NCBI RefSeq assembly: GCF_012273895.1
Contig: NC_052104.1
Coordinates: 1 to 64,000 of the forward strand
DNA: 64,000 nucleotides
Reading direction: 5' to 3'
DNA from: Zerene cesonia
Lineage: Eukaryota > Arthropoda > Insecta > Lepidoptera > Pieridae
Made by a program: the position numbers and the translations under genes. Below the pieces are notes generated by a model. The model saw only the letters and a program-made list of their open reading frames with translations, was not told the origin of the DNA and made no database searches. Position 1 is the stretch's first letter; each line of letters starts with the position of its first letter. Of the stretch, positions 50,801 through 57,056 are shown one piece after another.

Positions 50801-52073
50801 GCAAACTTCGGAAGAGAGCAGTGGGTGAGGGAAATATATATATAATGTTTTACTTTTCATCATTATTATAAAGTTAGTTACATTAACAATTGTCAACAAA
50901 ACATTTATCGTCTTCAAATTGTCAGAAGTAGGCAAAATTTAATGGAACCACACGGGAGGCCACACGTTTACCTAGTCGATAGTTCTGATGTAATAAAGCC
51001 CAAAGAAAATTACCATCTAATTGTCTTTTCTTTTTTGACGTCTGTTGAAAATCAACAAGATTTTTTGCATCATTGTTTAATTGAGCAATAATGTCGATTT
51101 ATTTGATTTTGATTAATCGCTCATTATTAGTAAAGGAATTTGAAATGAAAATGATTTCAATAAAGGAGAAAAGACAATTATTGAAATTTTAAGTAGTAGT
51201 CTAATTTTAGTAGTAATCAATTATAATAATATATTCCGTAGAAAAAAAAACTATATTCTCATAATAAAGAATGCCATTTGGTTCCTTCCTTCCTCCTAGA
51301 TCCTTCTAGACGCAATAAATAACGCTTCATCAAGTTTGTCAATTCATAAATATATATATGATTACAGTTGCAGTTATGAAGATTCCCTGAAATCTAATCA
51401 TAACCACGACCGCAAAGCCTATCGAGATTCAGAACCTAGGTTCAATAGACGAGCATCATTCGGCCACCAGCCGTTAGACATTCGGCGGTATAACCACAGA
51501 CGCCAGTCCTTCTCGGAAAATCTACAGCGTCACTTCCCATCCTTCGAAAGAATCGGGTCCGCATCGAGAATAACAAGGCAAGCCTCAACACCAAACGTGA
51601 ACGCTACTCAGTCTTACTTCCTAAACGGAAAGAAGAATTACAGAAGGAAAGAAGTTATGAACGAACCCATGATAGACTACGATCACAGCGAAAATGAAGA
51701 CCACTTCGACACGAGGCTGCGGAAGTTGAGCAGCACTCGAAAGGTGGGAAGTTTCGTTGATTTGAGTGGACAGCCAGCTATGTTTGTGGCCACACCAGCG
51801 GCTGCAGAGATCATGAGGAGGCAAGGCAGTGAAAGGCTAATGTTTGCGAGACCGTTATGAGATATTTCGGTTGTTACTAGTTGCCATGGCAACGACGAAG
51901 CTTTAAGAGTAGTGACGGAAGGAATTGTTAACTTGTACATTTGAATAATAATAAGTGTAAAATTGTAGTGTAACGTAATAGTTAGTGCCATTGCGGATAT
52001 TTGACTTACCACCTTTGTAGGATAGCGATTTGTAATTATTTATCTAATGACTTGTAAATAGTGATGTAATAAA
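17739..52073 (+). CDS. Large single-pass transmembrane cadherin, PCDH15/Cad99C-class, best guess Cad86C-like (whole gene)
   Basis: Calcium-dependent adhesion protein of the plasma membrane. I joined 21 coding exons (17829-17880, 33856-33955, 38840-39026, 41341-41449, 41758-41960, 42412-42540, 43170-43362, 43647-43805, 44073-44206, 44311-44914, 45053-45211, 45300-45480, 45551-45714, 45849-47995, 48282-48488, 48706-48875, 49061-49129, 49326-49529, 50083-50403, 50708-50824, 51368-51860). All have GT-AG borders and consistent phases, giving 6102 nt (2033 aa plus stop). Order: signal peptide (1-18), about 13 cadherin repeats (to about residue 1580) with DxNDN, DxD and LDRE motifs, a membrane-adjacent domain (about 1580-1690), a TM helix (about 1696-1717) and a cytoplasmic tail without a catenin-binding domain. 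Repeat 1 lacks the usual start and has a Cys pair, followed by VDELTPPG, as in PCDH15-type cadherins. Repeats 2-3 lack the extra cysteines I associate with Cad99C, so Cad86C or Cad74A type is preferred. Family certain; subfamily moderate. Confidence 0.93.
17758..17793 (+). promoter_or_regulatory. Upstream ORF in the cadherin 5' UTR
   Basis: ATG with 11 codons and a TAA, 35 nt before the main start. The context (AAAAATGA) is reasonable for insect initiation, so it could lower translation of the cadherin. Confidence 0.5.
18030..18355. repeat. Head-to-head pair of R1 retroposon pieces
   Basis: 18030-18111 is the start of an R1 element on + (GCACGCTTCGGCATGAATTG through GTGAAATAGTAGCATGCT). 18115-18355 is R1 on minus, ending AGCATGCTATTATTTCACG. 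The two outer ends are inverted copies of each other, giving a foldback about 270 bp apart. Confidence 0.65.
18948..19180 (+). repeat. Dispersed repeat, family R5
   Basis: Starts 'AAGGGGTAAAACGGGACTTT' and continues TTTTCCGTCTGTTCGTC, CACCAGGCTG and GGATGGGTGACCAAATTTTT, collinear with the copy at 9545-9780. Confidence 0.55.
20040..20194 (+). pseudogene. Non-LTR retrotransposon reverse transcriptase remnant
   Basis: An open stretch encodes IGIPQGYILVPKLFLIFIN. This matches the RT core motif of Jockey/CR1-type LINEs, (V)PQGSxLGPLLFLIYIND, and is preceded by a YSINGKNN segment also typical of that region. The catalytic YADD box is not found and the frame ends at 20192, so it is a dead 5'- and 3'-truncated fragment inside cadherin intron 1. 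Confidence 0.55.
22133..22447 (-). repeat. tRNA-derived SINE, full copy
   Basis: On the minus strand the head carries Pol III promoter boxes: A box TGGCTCAGTGG (22430-22440) and B box GGTTCGAGACC (22386-22396). The body ends CCCAGCAGTGGGAACATATA followed by GGGCTGATGATGATGAT, a triplet-repeat tail at 22133-22147. A T-rich stretch at 22260-22270 may be internal. Such SINEs are transcribed by Pol III and mobilised by a LINE sharing their 3' end. Confidence 0.8.
22885..23055 (-). mobile_element. Helitron-like remnant
   Basis: Carries 'GGCGCGCGGTTTCACTCGCG' at one end and 'CATCGAAATCCGTTCAG', 'GTGAAAGAGACAAACATACA' at the other, parallel to the H1 family but diverged and without exact termini. 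Confidence 0.4.
23233..23382 (+). mobile_element. Helitron-like element, family H1, 3'-truncated
   Basis: Begins TCCTACTAATATTATATACG after A. It shares 'CCCGATATTCCTACGGGAT' and 'GACTTACGCGGGTGAAA', then stops before the GCAGCTAG terminus. Confidence 0.6.
24303..24450 (-). mobile_element. Helitron-like remnant
   Basis: The minus strand ends in CTAG (24303-24306) before T and contains 'GATTTGCATGAAATTTGG'. The 5' end is not clear. Confidence 0.4.
25410..25581 (+). mobile_element. Helitron-like element, family H3
   Basis: Begins near TACTAATATTATAAAGTTGA and contains 'GAACGCACTAATCTCAGGAA' and 'TTTCAGTGTAAGATACCCCA'. It ends GGGCGGATCGCTAG (CTAG 25578-25581), here followed by C instead of T. 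Confidence 0.6.
27240..27410 (-). mobile_element. Helitron-like remnant
   Basis: Starts on + with CTAGCGGTCCGCCCCGGCTT, the reverse complement of the usual '...CGGACCGCTAG' end. Internal blocks are diverged. Confidence 0.45.
29417..29576 (-). mobile_element. Helitron-like element, family H3
   Basis: The minus strand reads TCTATACTAATATTATAAAG, then 'GAACGCACTAATCTCAGAC', 'TTTCAGTGTTAGATAGCCC' and 'ATGTACCACGGTCGAAGCC'. The terminal CTAG is degraded. Confidence 0.6.
31276..31623 (+). CDS. Possible small nested ORF inside cadherin intron 1, unknown function
   Basis: An ATG at 31276 (or 31279) opens a 115-codon frame with a basic, Lys/Asn/Ser-rich composition and a more ordinary centre (HWARECLATVIYDEIYGLLD, ATMHMAEVMRSRG). 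A strong acceptor-like tract, TTATTTTTTCTGCATTATTTTTTAG, ends at 31252, so the frame could be the coding part of a spliced exon. The open frame itself reaches back to an ATG at 31051. No domain is recognised. A chance ORF or a decayed gene is equally possible; the AT-rich surroundings favour caution. Confidence 0.3.
   Translation: MMKYLFRSSFKKSSFKSMANSNAIFAQNNIRNEFRQNHNDSINLNTHWARECLATVIYDEIYGLLDATMHMAEVMRSRGKDTLWTLKTKLQINLKKNITKKITSLRSQKDLGTKL
32290..32488 (-). mobile_element. Helitron-like element, related to H1
   Basis: Begins on + with CTAGACGCTCGTCCCGGCTC after A. It contains 'ATACCAAATTTCATC' and 'AACAAACTTTCACATTTATT', the same order as H1 on the minus strand, with a different central segment. 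Confidence 0.5.
32500..32668 (+). repeat. Poly(A)-type retroposon, family R1, internally rearranged copy
   Basis: Shares 'GTGGGGGAGCCG', 'CCCTTTCTTAATCCCTTACC' and 'CGCTTACCACCAGCTCAGTT' with other R1 copies and ends in ATGATATAAAAAAAAAATAA. Confidence 0.7.
33316..33480 (+). mobile_element. Helitron-like element, family H2, diverged
   Basis: Contains 'AGTATAAAACAGTCGCTTCC', 'GTATGCTTATGTCTTTAAAA' and 'GTGATTCAAGAGGAAGGTTT' in family order. It has no clear CTAG end. Confidence 0.5.
33856..33955 (+). CDS. Cadherin exon 2: mature N terminus, start of repeat 1
   Basis: Encodes CCNFYPVGEYLKFVRIPEN and then SVGGEVLQVEVHPR. The Cys right after the signal peptide can pair with the Cys in exon 3 (LGCDFDAG), as in PCDH15 repeat 1. 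Acceptor TTTTCGCAG, donor CCCAG|GTTTGT. Confidence 0.9.
34600..34845 (-). repeat. Dispersed repeat, family R5-like
   Basis: The minus strand contains GTCCGTCTATCTGTTTGTG, GCCGCTATAACAATAAAT and CACGATCATAAATTAGATGG, collinear with the copies at 9545 and 18948. Confidence 0.45.
35575..35654. mobile_element. Foldback of two Helitron-like H1 3' termini
   Basis: A perfect 24-bp inverted repeat (ACTAGCTGCGCCCCGCGG plus TTTCAC on the left) flanks 32 bp containing CCGATATTCCTGCGGGATAC. Both outer ends are the CTAG terminus of the H1 family, facing outward. It lies in cadherin intron 2. Confidence 0.85.
35934..36134 (+). mobile_element. Helitron-like element, family H1, full length
   Basis: Begins TCCTACTAATATTATAAATG and ends GCGGGGTGCAGCAG before T (CTAG changed to GCAG). 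All central H1 blocks are present. Confidence 0.7.
36332..36516 (+). mobile_element. Chimeric Helitron-like element
   Basis: The 5' half (TCTATATATATAAAATTCTC ... GGTCTGAGAATCGGCCAACA) matches the family of the element at 59893-60413. The 3' half, from CCCGATATTCCTACGGGATA to GGGGCGTAGCTAG, is family H1. It is flanked by A at the 5' side and T at the 3' side as expected for one insertion. Confidence 0.7.
38840..39026 (+). CDS. Cadherin exon 3: bulk of repeat 1
   Basis: 62 codons, including LLLQAVDREDDAHLFTY, NRTHVAVILAQSVDHLVD and KFRLGCDFDAGDDL. The exon is markedly GC-rich at third positions (GAC, CTG, GTC, ACC) compared with exons 8-14. Donor CTG|GTTTGA is weak but fits phase. Confidence 0.9.
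39609..39690. repeat. 40-bp direct tandem duplication in intron 3
   Basis: Two copies of 'ATTTATAAAG.....GTTGTTTGTGTATTCATCA', period 40 bp, with a few mismatches. Confidence 0.85.
41341..41449 (+). CDS. Cadherin exon 4: end of repeat 1, start of repeat 2
   Basis: Encodes VTVYIEDINDNIPTF, a DxNDN calcium linker, followed by YRVSVDELTPPG, the start of repeat 2 with the conserved acidic residue. Confidence 0.93.
41758..41960 (+). CDS. Cadherin exon 5: repeat 2
   Basis: 67 codons. It carries FDRDKPNTPNSDVQYTI (DxD-type motif), FALESSHKPGLVLKKPLDYD and FLLTITAS. Confidence 0.93.
42412..42540 (+). CDS. Cadherin exon 6: end of repeat 2, start of repeat 3
   Basis: Encodes DRGSPPRSSNTTVHIIVLD with the linker DNDDLSPKF, then VYRTKIPEFYP. 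There is no cysteine here, unlike PCDH15 and Cad99C at this place as I know them. Confidence 0.92.
42966..43125 (-). mobile_element. Helitron-like element, family H3, in cadherin intron 6
   Basis: The minus strand contains 'TATGAAGCTGAAGAGTTTG', 'AATGCACTTATTTCAGGTAC' and 'GTGTTAGATAGCCCATTTA'. It ends just 45 bp before exon 7. Confidence 0.6.
43170..43362 (+). CDS. Cadherin exon 7: repeat 3
   Basis: Encodes PIRAFDQDTGVAAPVRYEL and FSLSPLNGSLFLDKEIDLD. DQDTG is the DxD motif, and IDLDAE stands in for LDRE. Confidence 0.93.
43647..43805 (+). CDS. Cadherin exon 8: end of repeat 3, start of repeat 4
   Basis: Encodes ARVELEILDLNDNLPEF and YNISIVENLPNG. Confidence 0.94.
44073..44206 (+). CDS. 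Cadherin exon 9: repeat 4
   Basis: Encodes VLQVMATDKDQGDNGEFTY and FSIDPRSGWLTV. DKDQGDNG is a textbook DxD-G-N motif. Confidence 0.93.
44311..44914 (+). CDS. Cadherin exon 10: repeat 4 with long insert, repeat 5
   Basis: Starts TVLDREHHSSLRMKVFA (LDRE). A Lys/Pro-rich insert of about 45 residues follows (WRRNPAPKLPPSKEK and flanks), before the closing strand and linker LLDANDNNPIF. Repeat 5 follows, with VDHDLGRNG and a weak closing motif VININKG in place of DxND. Confidence 0.93.
45053..45211 (+). CDS. Cadherin exon 11: repeat 6, first half
   Basis: Encodes YEFWVGSNVGIGTSVGQIR then VNDAMQKGELSYDLL. The usual glutamate of the first strand and the DxD motif are missing, so calcium binding at this linker is probably reduced. 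Confidence 0.9.
45300..45480 (+). CDS. Cadherin exon 12: repeat 6, second half
   Basis: Encodes ERSGVITVVDELSKFDRP and VHVVDVNDERGVFL. The donor is GAA|GTAATT. The nearer GAGAG|GTGTCT would break the frame into exon 13, so it was rejected. Confidence 0.88.
45551..45714 (+). CDS. Cadherin exon 13: repeat 7, first half
   Basis: Encodes THSPLVFHVKENIAGATIG and a Ca-motif-poor middle (SVNYTGKVRFIIANQQD). No DxD is present. Confidence 0.9.
45849..47995 (+). CDS. Cadherin exon 14: giant exon, repeats 7 to 13
   Basis: A single 2147-nt exon covers the end of repeat 7 (LDREKRD, DENDNPPVF), repeat 8 (DADTGTNA, LDREEKN, DINDNAPKF), repeat 9 (DMDSGVNGQ, DVNDHFPMF), repeat 10 (DADFGQNA, LDREREDK, DVNDNAPKF), repeat 11 (LDYE, VTDVPDEIE), repeat 12 (DRETRD, DVNDNAPRF) and the start of repeat 13. 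A segment of about 50 residues without EC motifs sits between repeats 8 and 9. Acceptor TTCTTTTAG, donor CAG|GTGAGA. Confidence 0.95.
48282..48488 (+). CDS. Cadherin exon 15: repeat 13
   Basis: Encodes AIDADAGINADIRYQVI, FSVDAVSGRVRV and FDVKATDRRG. It is strikingly GC-rich (about 60-70% by eye) between AT-rich exons 14 and 16. Confidence 0.93.
48706..48875 (+). CDS. Cadherin exon 16: start of the membrane-adjacent domain
   Basis: Encodes VYVLDENKQLVIVVAAKPME and then YNITRYLSNMTGFDIRVRRL. This fits the membrane-adjacent, ferredoxin-like domain of the PCDH15/CDH23 class: a beta strand, a helix, then a second strand. Two N-glycosylation sites (NIT, NMT). Confidence 0.9.
49061..49129 (+). CDS. 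Cadherin exon 17: membrane-adjacent domain
   Basis: 23 codons encoding TDMYIYAVDPISNAIIDMD, matching the 'Y..D..t..ii' strand of this domain type. Confidence 0.9.
49326..49529 (+). CDS. Cadherin exon 18: stalk and transmembrane helix
   Basis: The exon ends the membrane-adjacent domain (NLAGFKVLEVGD). It then encodes a 22-residue hydrophobic helix, MEISVVALGCLVFIGAFTTA plus ICILC, followed by the stop-transfer VRKTKR. Donor AAAAG|GTACGA. Confidence 0.95.
49693..49750 (+). CDS. Cadherin alternative last exon (short tail isoform)
   Basis: Same phase as exon 19 at 50083. It encodes R, seven His, then KRKHTTHYFIN and a TAA. There is no internal donor, and an AATAAA lies 80 nt after the stop. It would give a 1742-residue cadherin with an intracellular tail of roughly 25 residues in place of about 310. 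Confidence 0.6.
49830..49835 (+). terminator. Poly(A) signal for the short cadherin isoform
   Basis: AATAAA, 80 nt after the TAA of the alternative last exon. Confidence 0.5.
50083..50403 (+). CDS. Cadherin exon 19: cytoplasmic tail
   Basis: 107 codons following TCCTAACAG, opening NRHQPYSQHRHKAFSTEHLS, with later CPHGNTIEEFGKAHQKC. Hydrophilic and unstructured-looking with several Cys and His. No catenin-binding motif is seen. Donor AAGAG|GTGAGA. Confidence 0.82.
50708..50824 (+). CDS. Cadherin exon 20: cytoplasmic tail
   Basis: 39 codons encoding ETSITSVNSSGQDSGIAEA then CPCGQSSVQTSEESSG. Ser/Thr-rich, a plausible phosphorylation segment. Acceptor AACATAG, donor GTGG|GTGAGG. Confidence 0.82.
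51368..51860 (+). CDS. Cadherin exon 21: end of the long cytoplasmic tail
   Basis: 163 codons and a TGA. It is Arg/Ser/His-rich with repeated basic-Ser motifs (NRRASFG, HRRQSFSEN, TRQASTPN, STRKVGSF) that look like AGC-kinase sites. The C terminus is ERLMFARPL, hydrophobic and possibly a PDZ ligand. A tandem acceptor (ACAG then TTGCAG) allows in-frame loss of Cys-Ser. Confidence 0.9.
52068..52073 (+). terminator. Poly(A) signal of the long cadherin mRNA
   Basis: AATAAA, 208 nt after the stop codon, followed by a T/GT-rich tract (TTTGTATGTTTTTTTTC), a good downstream element. Confidence 0.8.
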
Positions 52074-52526
52074 ATTTGTATGTTTTTTTTCTTTTTCGTT
52101 TTATTTAACTTCAATAATTTATTGATAACTGAATGTTCTTAAATAACTTCTCGAATGATTTTCTTCAATAGTATAACGTATTAATACTACGAAATATTTG
52201 ATTGTAATATCGATTGTACAAACAGAAAATCAAATCAACTGAAGTCCCGAATGTGCAAACAGAATCGAAATAACAAACCCATTAAAAACAAGGAATTTGA
52301 CAAACAAATTATAAGTTGGCCCGTTCGTTGACTCCACAATATTGGATGTGTCTTGTTTACGGTCTGTTTTTCAGTACATTTTATCGTGTTTGATATATAA
52401 CACATATTTGTAGTAGGTATATTTTAAAGTCATATTAGTAACACCACTTATAACTCAAGAGGGGCTGGACGAATTTTGATTGTTTCTGATTTATTAGAAT
52501 TGTCTCCGCTTAAGGTTATTTATTCA

Positions 52527-52730
52527 TCCTAATAATATTTATAAATGCGAAAAATTGTGAGGATGGAAGTATGTGTATGTATATGTTTGTTATTCTTTCA
52601 CGCAAAAACTTTTGAACCAATTGCAATGAAATTTGGTACTTAGATAACTGGACAACTGGAATAACGCTTTTTATACAGATATTCCTGCGGGATATGGACT
52701 TATGCGGGTGAAACCACGAGGCACGGGTAG
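52527..52730 (+). mobile_element. Helitron-like element, family H1
   Basis: Begins TCCTAATAATATTTATAAAT and has 'TTGCAATGAAATTTGGTAC' and 'GGGTGAAACCACGAGG'. The end is GGTAG in place of GCTAG. Confidence 0.65.
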
Positions 52731-54163
52731 TTATTTATAATATTAAAATCAGGAAAAACATTGCTACCTGGACGGAGATGGAGGAAGCAGCTTAAAGCTT
52801 TTAAATAACAAACTAAACCGGCAAATACTGTTCTTACTCTTATAATTTAGGGGTAAGAAAATATACATGTTGGCCAATTCTGTGACCTACCAGATAGGCA
52901 AACAACATTTTATAAGAATCGGTCCAGCCGTTGCGGAGAGTTATGCCTCTATAGTCTATGTTGTAGCGGTAAGCATTTCTGGTTTGAGCCCGGAGTTGGG
53001 TTATCGAACAAAATCTAATATAACATATGGTTCTCGCAGATAACAACGCTTTCTATTGGTAAAATAATGTTTAAAATCGGTTAAGTAAATCCAGATACTA
53101 CCCACTCCAACGTCACAAACTCACAAATTCACAAACTACTTCTTTTTAATATCAATATTAGATAAAACAACATTTTATTTAAATTATTCATGTTTTTAAT
53201 TATGTATTCTAGGTACCTATTTTAGGTGTCTGATTTTATAAGTTGCCCTATAACATTAATATAAAGTACCCCAAGAATAATTCATTTAATGAAGATGTTC
53301 GTTCATGAATGGACTAAGAAACCTAAGTTAGTTTTTAGTCACGTATTCCTGTGTTTTTGGATACGAAACTGCGGATAAATCCCGATTCTGATTCTACACT
53401 TAATTGAATTGATTATTTGCTTCTGGTACAAATACGACCCGTGATAGAGAGCTAGCTGATGCCCGCGACTTTCAATGAAATAATATTTTTTTAGAGTCAG
53501 TCCTAGAGTTATTTTTGACTTTATTTGTAAATTTTAAGCAATTATGATACTAATTATATTTTTAAGATCTTGCTTTTATTATGTAAATTTGATTCAGACT
53601 TGAGGTTATCAGTATTCTTAAAGCATGTTTAATCATATTACAGCAATTAATAATTAATCAATAGGCAAAATAAGTATTTATGGTTATTAAAATAAAAAAC
53701 CAAATATATACATATTTTATTTATCCCTTAACACTTTATCTTTCACACTTTATCACAAATTCACCAATTGATTAATAACAAAATAATAATATTTTAAATG
53801 AAACATACAACCCCAACATAACACAAGAGCACGCGAATCAAAGCCGCAAAGAGTTTTTTTTTCTAAAGCACATAAAATAGCCGTAAACCTAAAAAAGCTC
53901 ACATAAATTAACGCCTGCGCGGGCATTACCGTCCATTAATTTTTACCGTCTGTTTATGGCTACTTAATGACAATAGCACTTTACTCAATATCGTATTAAT
54001 ATTTAAGGTATTTTTTACAGTAATTTTTTAATAATGTGAGCTTGACCAGCCACCAGATGCTTTTACAGAATGTTTTTCATAATTATGTATAGTACATAAT
54101 ACAACAGAAGGCGTCCCTAAGAGACATTTTATTCTGATACAAAATTATAACAATATTTAACTA

Positions 54164-54375
54164 CTAGCTGCGCCCCGTGGTTTCACCCGCGTAAGTCCGT
54201 ATCCCGTAGGAATATCGGGATAAAAAGTCGCCTATGTGTTATTCCAATTATCCAGCTATCTACGTACCAAATTTGATTGCGATTGGTTCAGTAGCTTTTG
54301 AGTGAAAGAGTAACAAATACAAACACATCCTTACAAACTTTCGCATTTATAATATTAGTAAGAAGTAGGATAGGA
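54164..54375 (-). mobile_element. Complete Helitron-like element, family H1
   Basis: On the minus strand it begins TCCTACTTCTTACTAATATT after A and ends CACGGGGCGCAGCTAG before T. Confidence 0.7.
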
Positions 54376-55737
54376 TGGAGTAGGATTAATTATACACACT
54401 TTTGTTTTCTTTCTTTGTTTTGAGCAATTTTGTTTCTTTTTGATTTTTGAGCTAGCCTTGAATGGGATTTTTTCAAAGTCAGATGCTTTTGCATATACCT
54501 ACCGATATATTGAATAAATCGCGTTTAAAATCCGTTTATCAATATGTATCCGATAACATTGATTACAGCAATAAAACTACAAAGTTATAGAACAGGACAA
54601 AAGTGCACGCTCGCCACTTATCTAGGTACGTAAACAAGGCTAGATGTCTGGATGGTGGATGCAATCACAACTCTGACAGTTCAATGGACGCGCGTTTCAA
54701 AAACGTTATTCCTTTTAAATCGATTGTATTTTGCCTATGCTTCAATGGATGATACATATGTTATTTGAAATGAACGAAAAATAAGTAATGTTTATATAGT
54801 TACTACACCTACATAGATATAAGTTTATTCATTCATAGAAATATTGAAGGACAGTAAGAAATAATGAAAATTGGAAATATATAGATATAATATAATGATC
54901 AATCAATCAATCAAAAACTCTTTATTGTGCACCTTTACAAGATGAGTGAATAAATAAAATCAGAATTATGAAGAGTACAACACAATGTTATTTCATTGTT
55001 GAATAAAAATCCCTAATTATATCACAAACACAAAAGTAACCCTTAATGTATGTCTGTTTTCTTTTCGCCTAAAATACTGAACCTATTTGGATGAAATTTA
55101 GTGTAGACATAGTTTGAAAACATAGAACAGTTTTTATCTCAAAAATCTCACAGACTGTGAATCTCTTTCGTCGATTAGGTGGGCGAAGCCTGGGCAGAAA
55201 GCTAATATTCTATAAGAATAAATACAAAATTCTATGGAATTTTCAAATAGAAAAACATGGTAGAAACACCCTCTAAAAATAACATTACTGAATTGAATGT
55301 CTCAATACAGTGTAACTTTAAAATTCAGCTTTTTTGCTATTCAAGCAAACACTCTGAAAGTTGCACTTTCGAACTTTTTAGATACCACAGGTTTCCTGAT
55401 AGAAAAAGTTAGTTGATAATTTAGAAAATTTTTGTGTCCCATAAGGGTTTACACGAGTTGCAGTGAACACTGTTGTTTTCATTTTCAATTGAAACCGGTT
55501 TTATCTCGCTACATAAAAACTTTTAGGCCTTTGTTTAATATCGCGTTTCGCAAACAATGATTATTCTCTCTTTGTTCGGAGTTTCTTATGAAAGAAGAAA
55601 ATGATATGGTTTTTGCGGTTGACTATTTAGAATACAATAATAGAGACTAGATTCAGCCCGCGGCTTTAGTCGTTAGCACCGCGCCGAAAACTTTAAGATG
55701 ATATTATTACGATATACATTTGCAAAAATAGGTGCCT

Positions 55738-56892
55738 CTACAGATTTATTTTCGGAATGTCAACATTCATATTAGCTAAAGGCAATATTTTGACGGTTGA
55801 ATTGGTTACATTACATAATTTTTCTTCAATGTCGGCCCTCTCTCTATGAAAAGGAATCAATATCTCCAATGTATCTCCCAATAATTGCCAGGCAGCCTCT
55901 TTTAAATTCATACCAGCTGGTAATAGTTCAATGCTTTCAAACAAAACTGTTTCTCCTTCACTTGCTTTTACATAAATAACTGTTCTATTAATTTTAACTT
56001 CTATGTTATCACGTGTCAGGTTTTTGGATAGATGATATGTAAGTTTATAATTATTTGAGCCAATAATTTCTGAGGACGCGGCGATATGGGCTTGTATTTT
56101 GGACAGTTCATACAAAAACGAGCTGAGATAGTCAAATGCTTCGCTGCGTGATATGTTATATGGCGAAACGGACAATAAACTCTTTTGCGCTTCGAGCAGC
56201 TGACCCTGTTGGCGTTGTAGCTTAAGTTCTAGCTCTTGCGTTGTATTTTGTTGAATTGCTGTCTGTTGTTTTAGTTGTTGTTGGCACAGAGATTGTTGCA
56301 AGACTGCGTTCTTTTCTTGTGTAAGTGATTTCTGTTGTAACTGCACTATCTGTTGATGTAGCTGTTGTCCTTGCTCTTTCATCGCCCTTTCTTGTTGTTG
56401 TTGGAAGAAAAGCTGTTGCCCTAGTTGTTGTTGACACAGTGTTTGTTGTGTTTGAGCGGCCTTCTCTTGAGCAAACAGTTTCGCTTGCAAATGAGCTATG
56501 TGGTGGTCTTGTTCCTTGATTTTTATCTCTTGCTGTAGTTGCAATGCAGTTTGGTGATTTAGCTGTTGCTGGTGCTGTGCTAGTCGCAATTGTGCATTAT
56601 GTTCCTGTGCTAGCAAATTCCTGTGTTCCTGCGCTAGTATTTGATGAGTCTTATTCAGGAGCAATAGTTCCTGTACAGCTTTTTCACACTGGTTACGATG
56701 TGATTGCGCAATAAAATTTTGCCTGTTTAATTGTCCGTTCTTCCTTAAACAATTGTTTAGGTCGTGTCGTAAATTTATGATGATCGCCTGTTTTTCTAAC
56801 ACTTGTTTCTTAAATTTGTCACATAATTGGTAACAATTTGCAATATCAACGTACAATAATAAAGCAGCCAGCAAAATAATTATACGATACAT
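55738..56892 (-). CDS. Secreted Gln-rich coiled-coil protein with alpha-crystallin-like C-terminal domain
   Basis: Single-exon 384-residue protein of unknown function. Residues 1-20 (MYRIIILLAALLLYVDIANC) are a signal peptide with no later TM helix, so it is probably secreted. Residues 25-240 form a long coiled coil, extremely Gln-rich from about 100. A repeat unit recurs with a 50-residue spacing (AQEKAAQTQQTLCQQQLGQQ at 141, TQEKNAVLQQSLCQQQLKQQ at 191), each with a Cys that could bridge parallel helices. Residues 281-348 (NYKLTYHLSKNLTRDNIEVK, VIYVKASEGE, FESIELLPAG, LLGDTLEILIPF) follow the strand order and the LP...GDxLEIxIP closing motif of HSP20/alpha-crystallin domains. The end, NVDIPKINL, resembles the I-x-I motif region. 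Several N-glycosylation sites fit secretion. The coding region is intact. The family is not recognised by name, and domain assignment is by pattern only. Confidence 0.82.
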   Translation of the reverse strand: MYRIIILLAALLLYVDIANCYQLCDKFKKQVLEKQAIIINLRHDLNNCLRKNGQLNRQNFIAQSHRNQCEKAVQELLLLNKTHQILAQEHRNLLAQEHNAQLRLAQHQQQLNHQTALQLQQEIKIKEQDHHIAHLQAKLFAQEKAAQTQQTLCQQQLGQQLFFQQQQERAMKEQGQQLHQQIVQLQQKSLTQEKNAVLQQSLCQQQLKQQTAIQQNTTQELELKLQRQQGQLLEAQKSLLSVSPYNISRSEAFDYLSSFLYELSKIQAHIAASSEIIGSNNYKLTYHLSKNLTRDNIEVKINRTVIYVKASEGETVLFESIELLPAGMNLKEAAWQLLGDTLEILIPFHRERADIEEKLCNVTNSTVKILPLANMNVDIPKINL

Positions 56893-56938
56893 CTTGACAC
56901 GGCCGAGACAAAGCGAATGATAACTGACACTTGTATTT

Positions 56939-56946
56939 TATTTATA
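56939..56946 (-). promoter_or_regulatory. TATA-like box upstream of the secreted coiled-coil gene
   Basis: TATAAATA on the minus strand, 47 nt before the ATG. A TCAGT initiator-like match lies about 21 nt further on (56923-56927), closer than the usual 30, so the actual start site is uncertain. Confidence 0.35.
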
Positions 56947-57056
56947 GGTAAGTTGATAAATTTGTATTCGTATCATCGCTTGTCATTCACAATTGTATTA
57001 AGGTTTATGTTTATGCATATATTAATGTATCCAGGAAAATTAAACATTCGTTGTCT

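Larger units (their letters stand above)
52074..55737. other. Intergenic DNA with Helitron-like copies
   Basis: No gene seen. It contains two H1 elements (listed), a partial repeat at about 55045-55205 ending in 'GGGCGAAGCCTGGGCAGAAAG', and a 'TCAATCAATCAATCAAAAAC' retroposon tail at about 54900-54950. The rest is AT-rich and unassigned. Confidence 0.5.

Noticed and set aside
56222..56519. ORFs overlapping the secreted coiled-coil gene in other frames
   Set aside because: Thr/Arg-rich and Val-rich shadows of the CAG/CAA-rich coding sequence.
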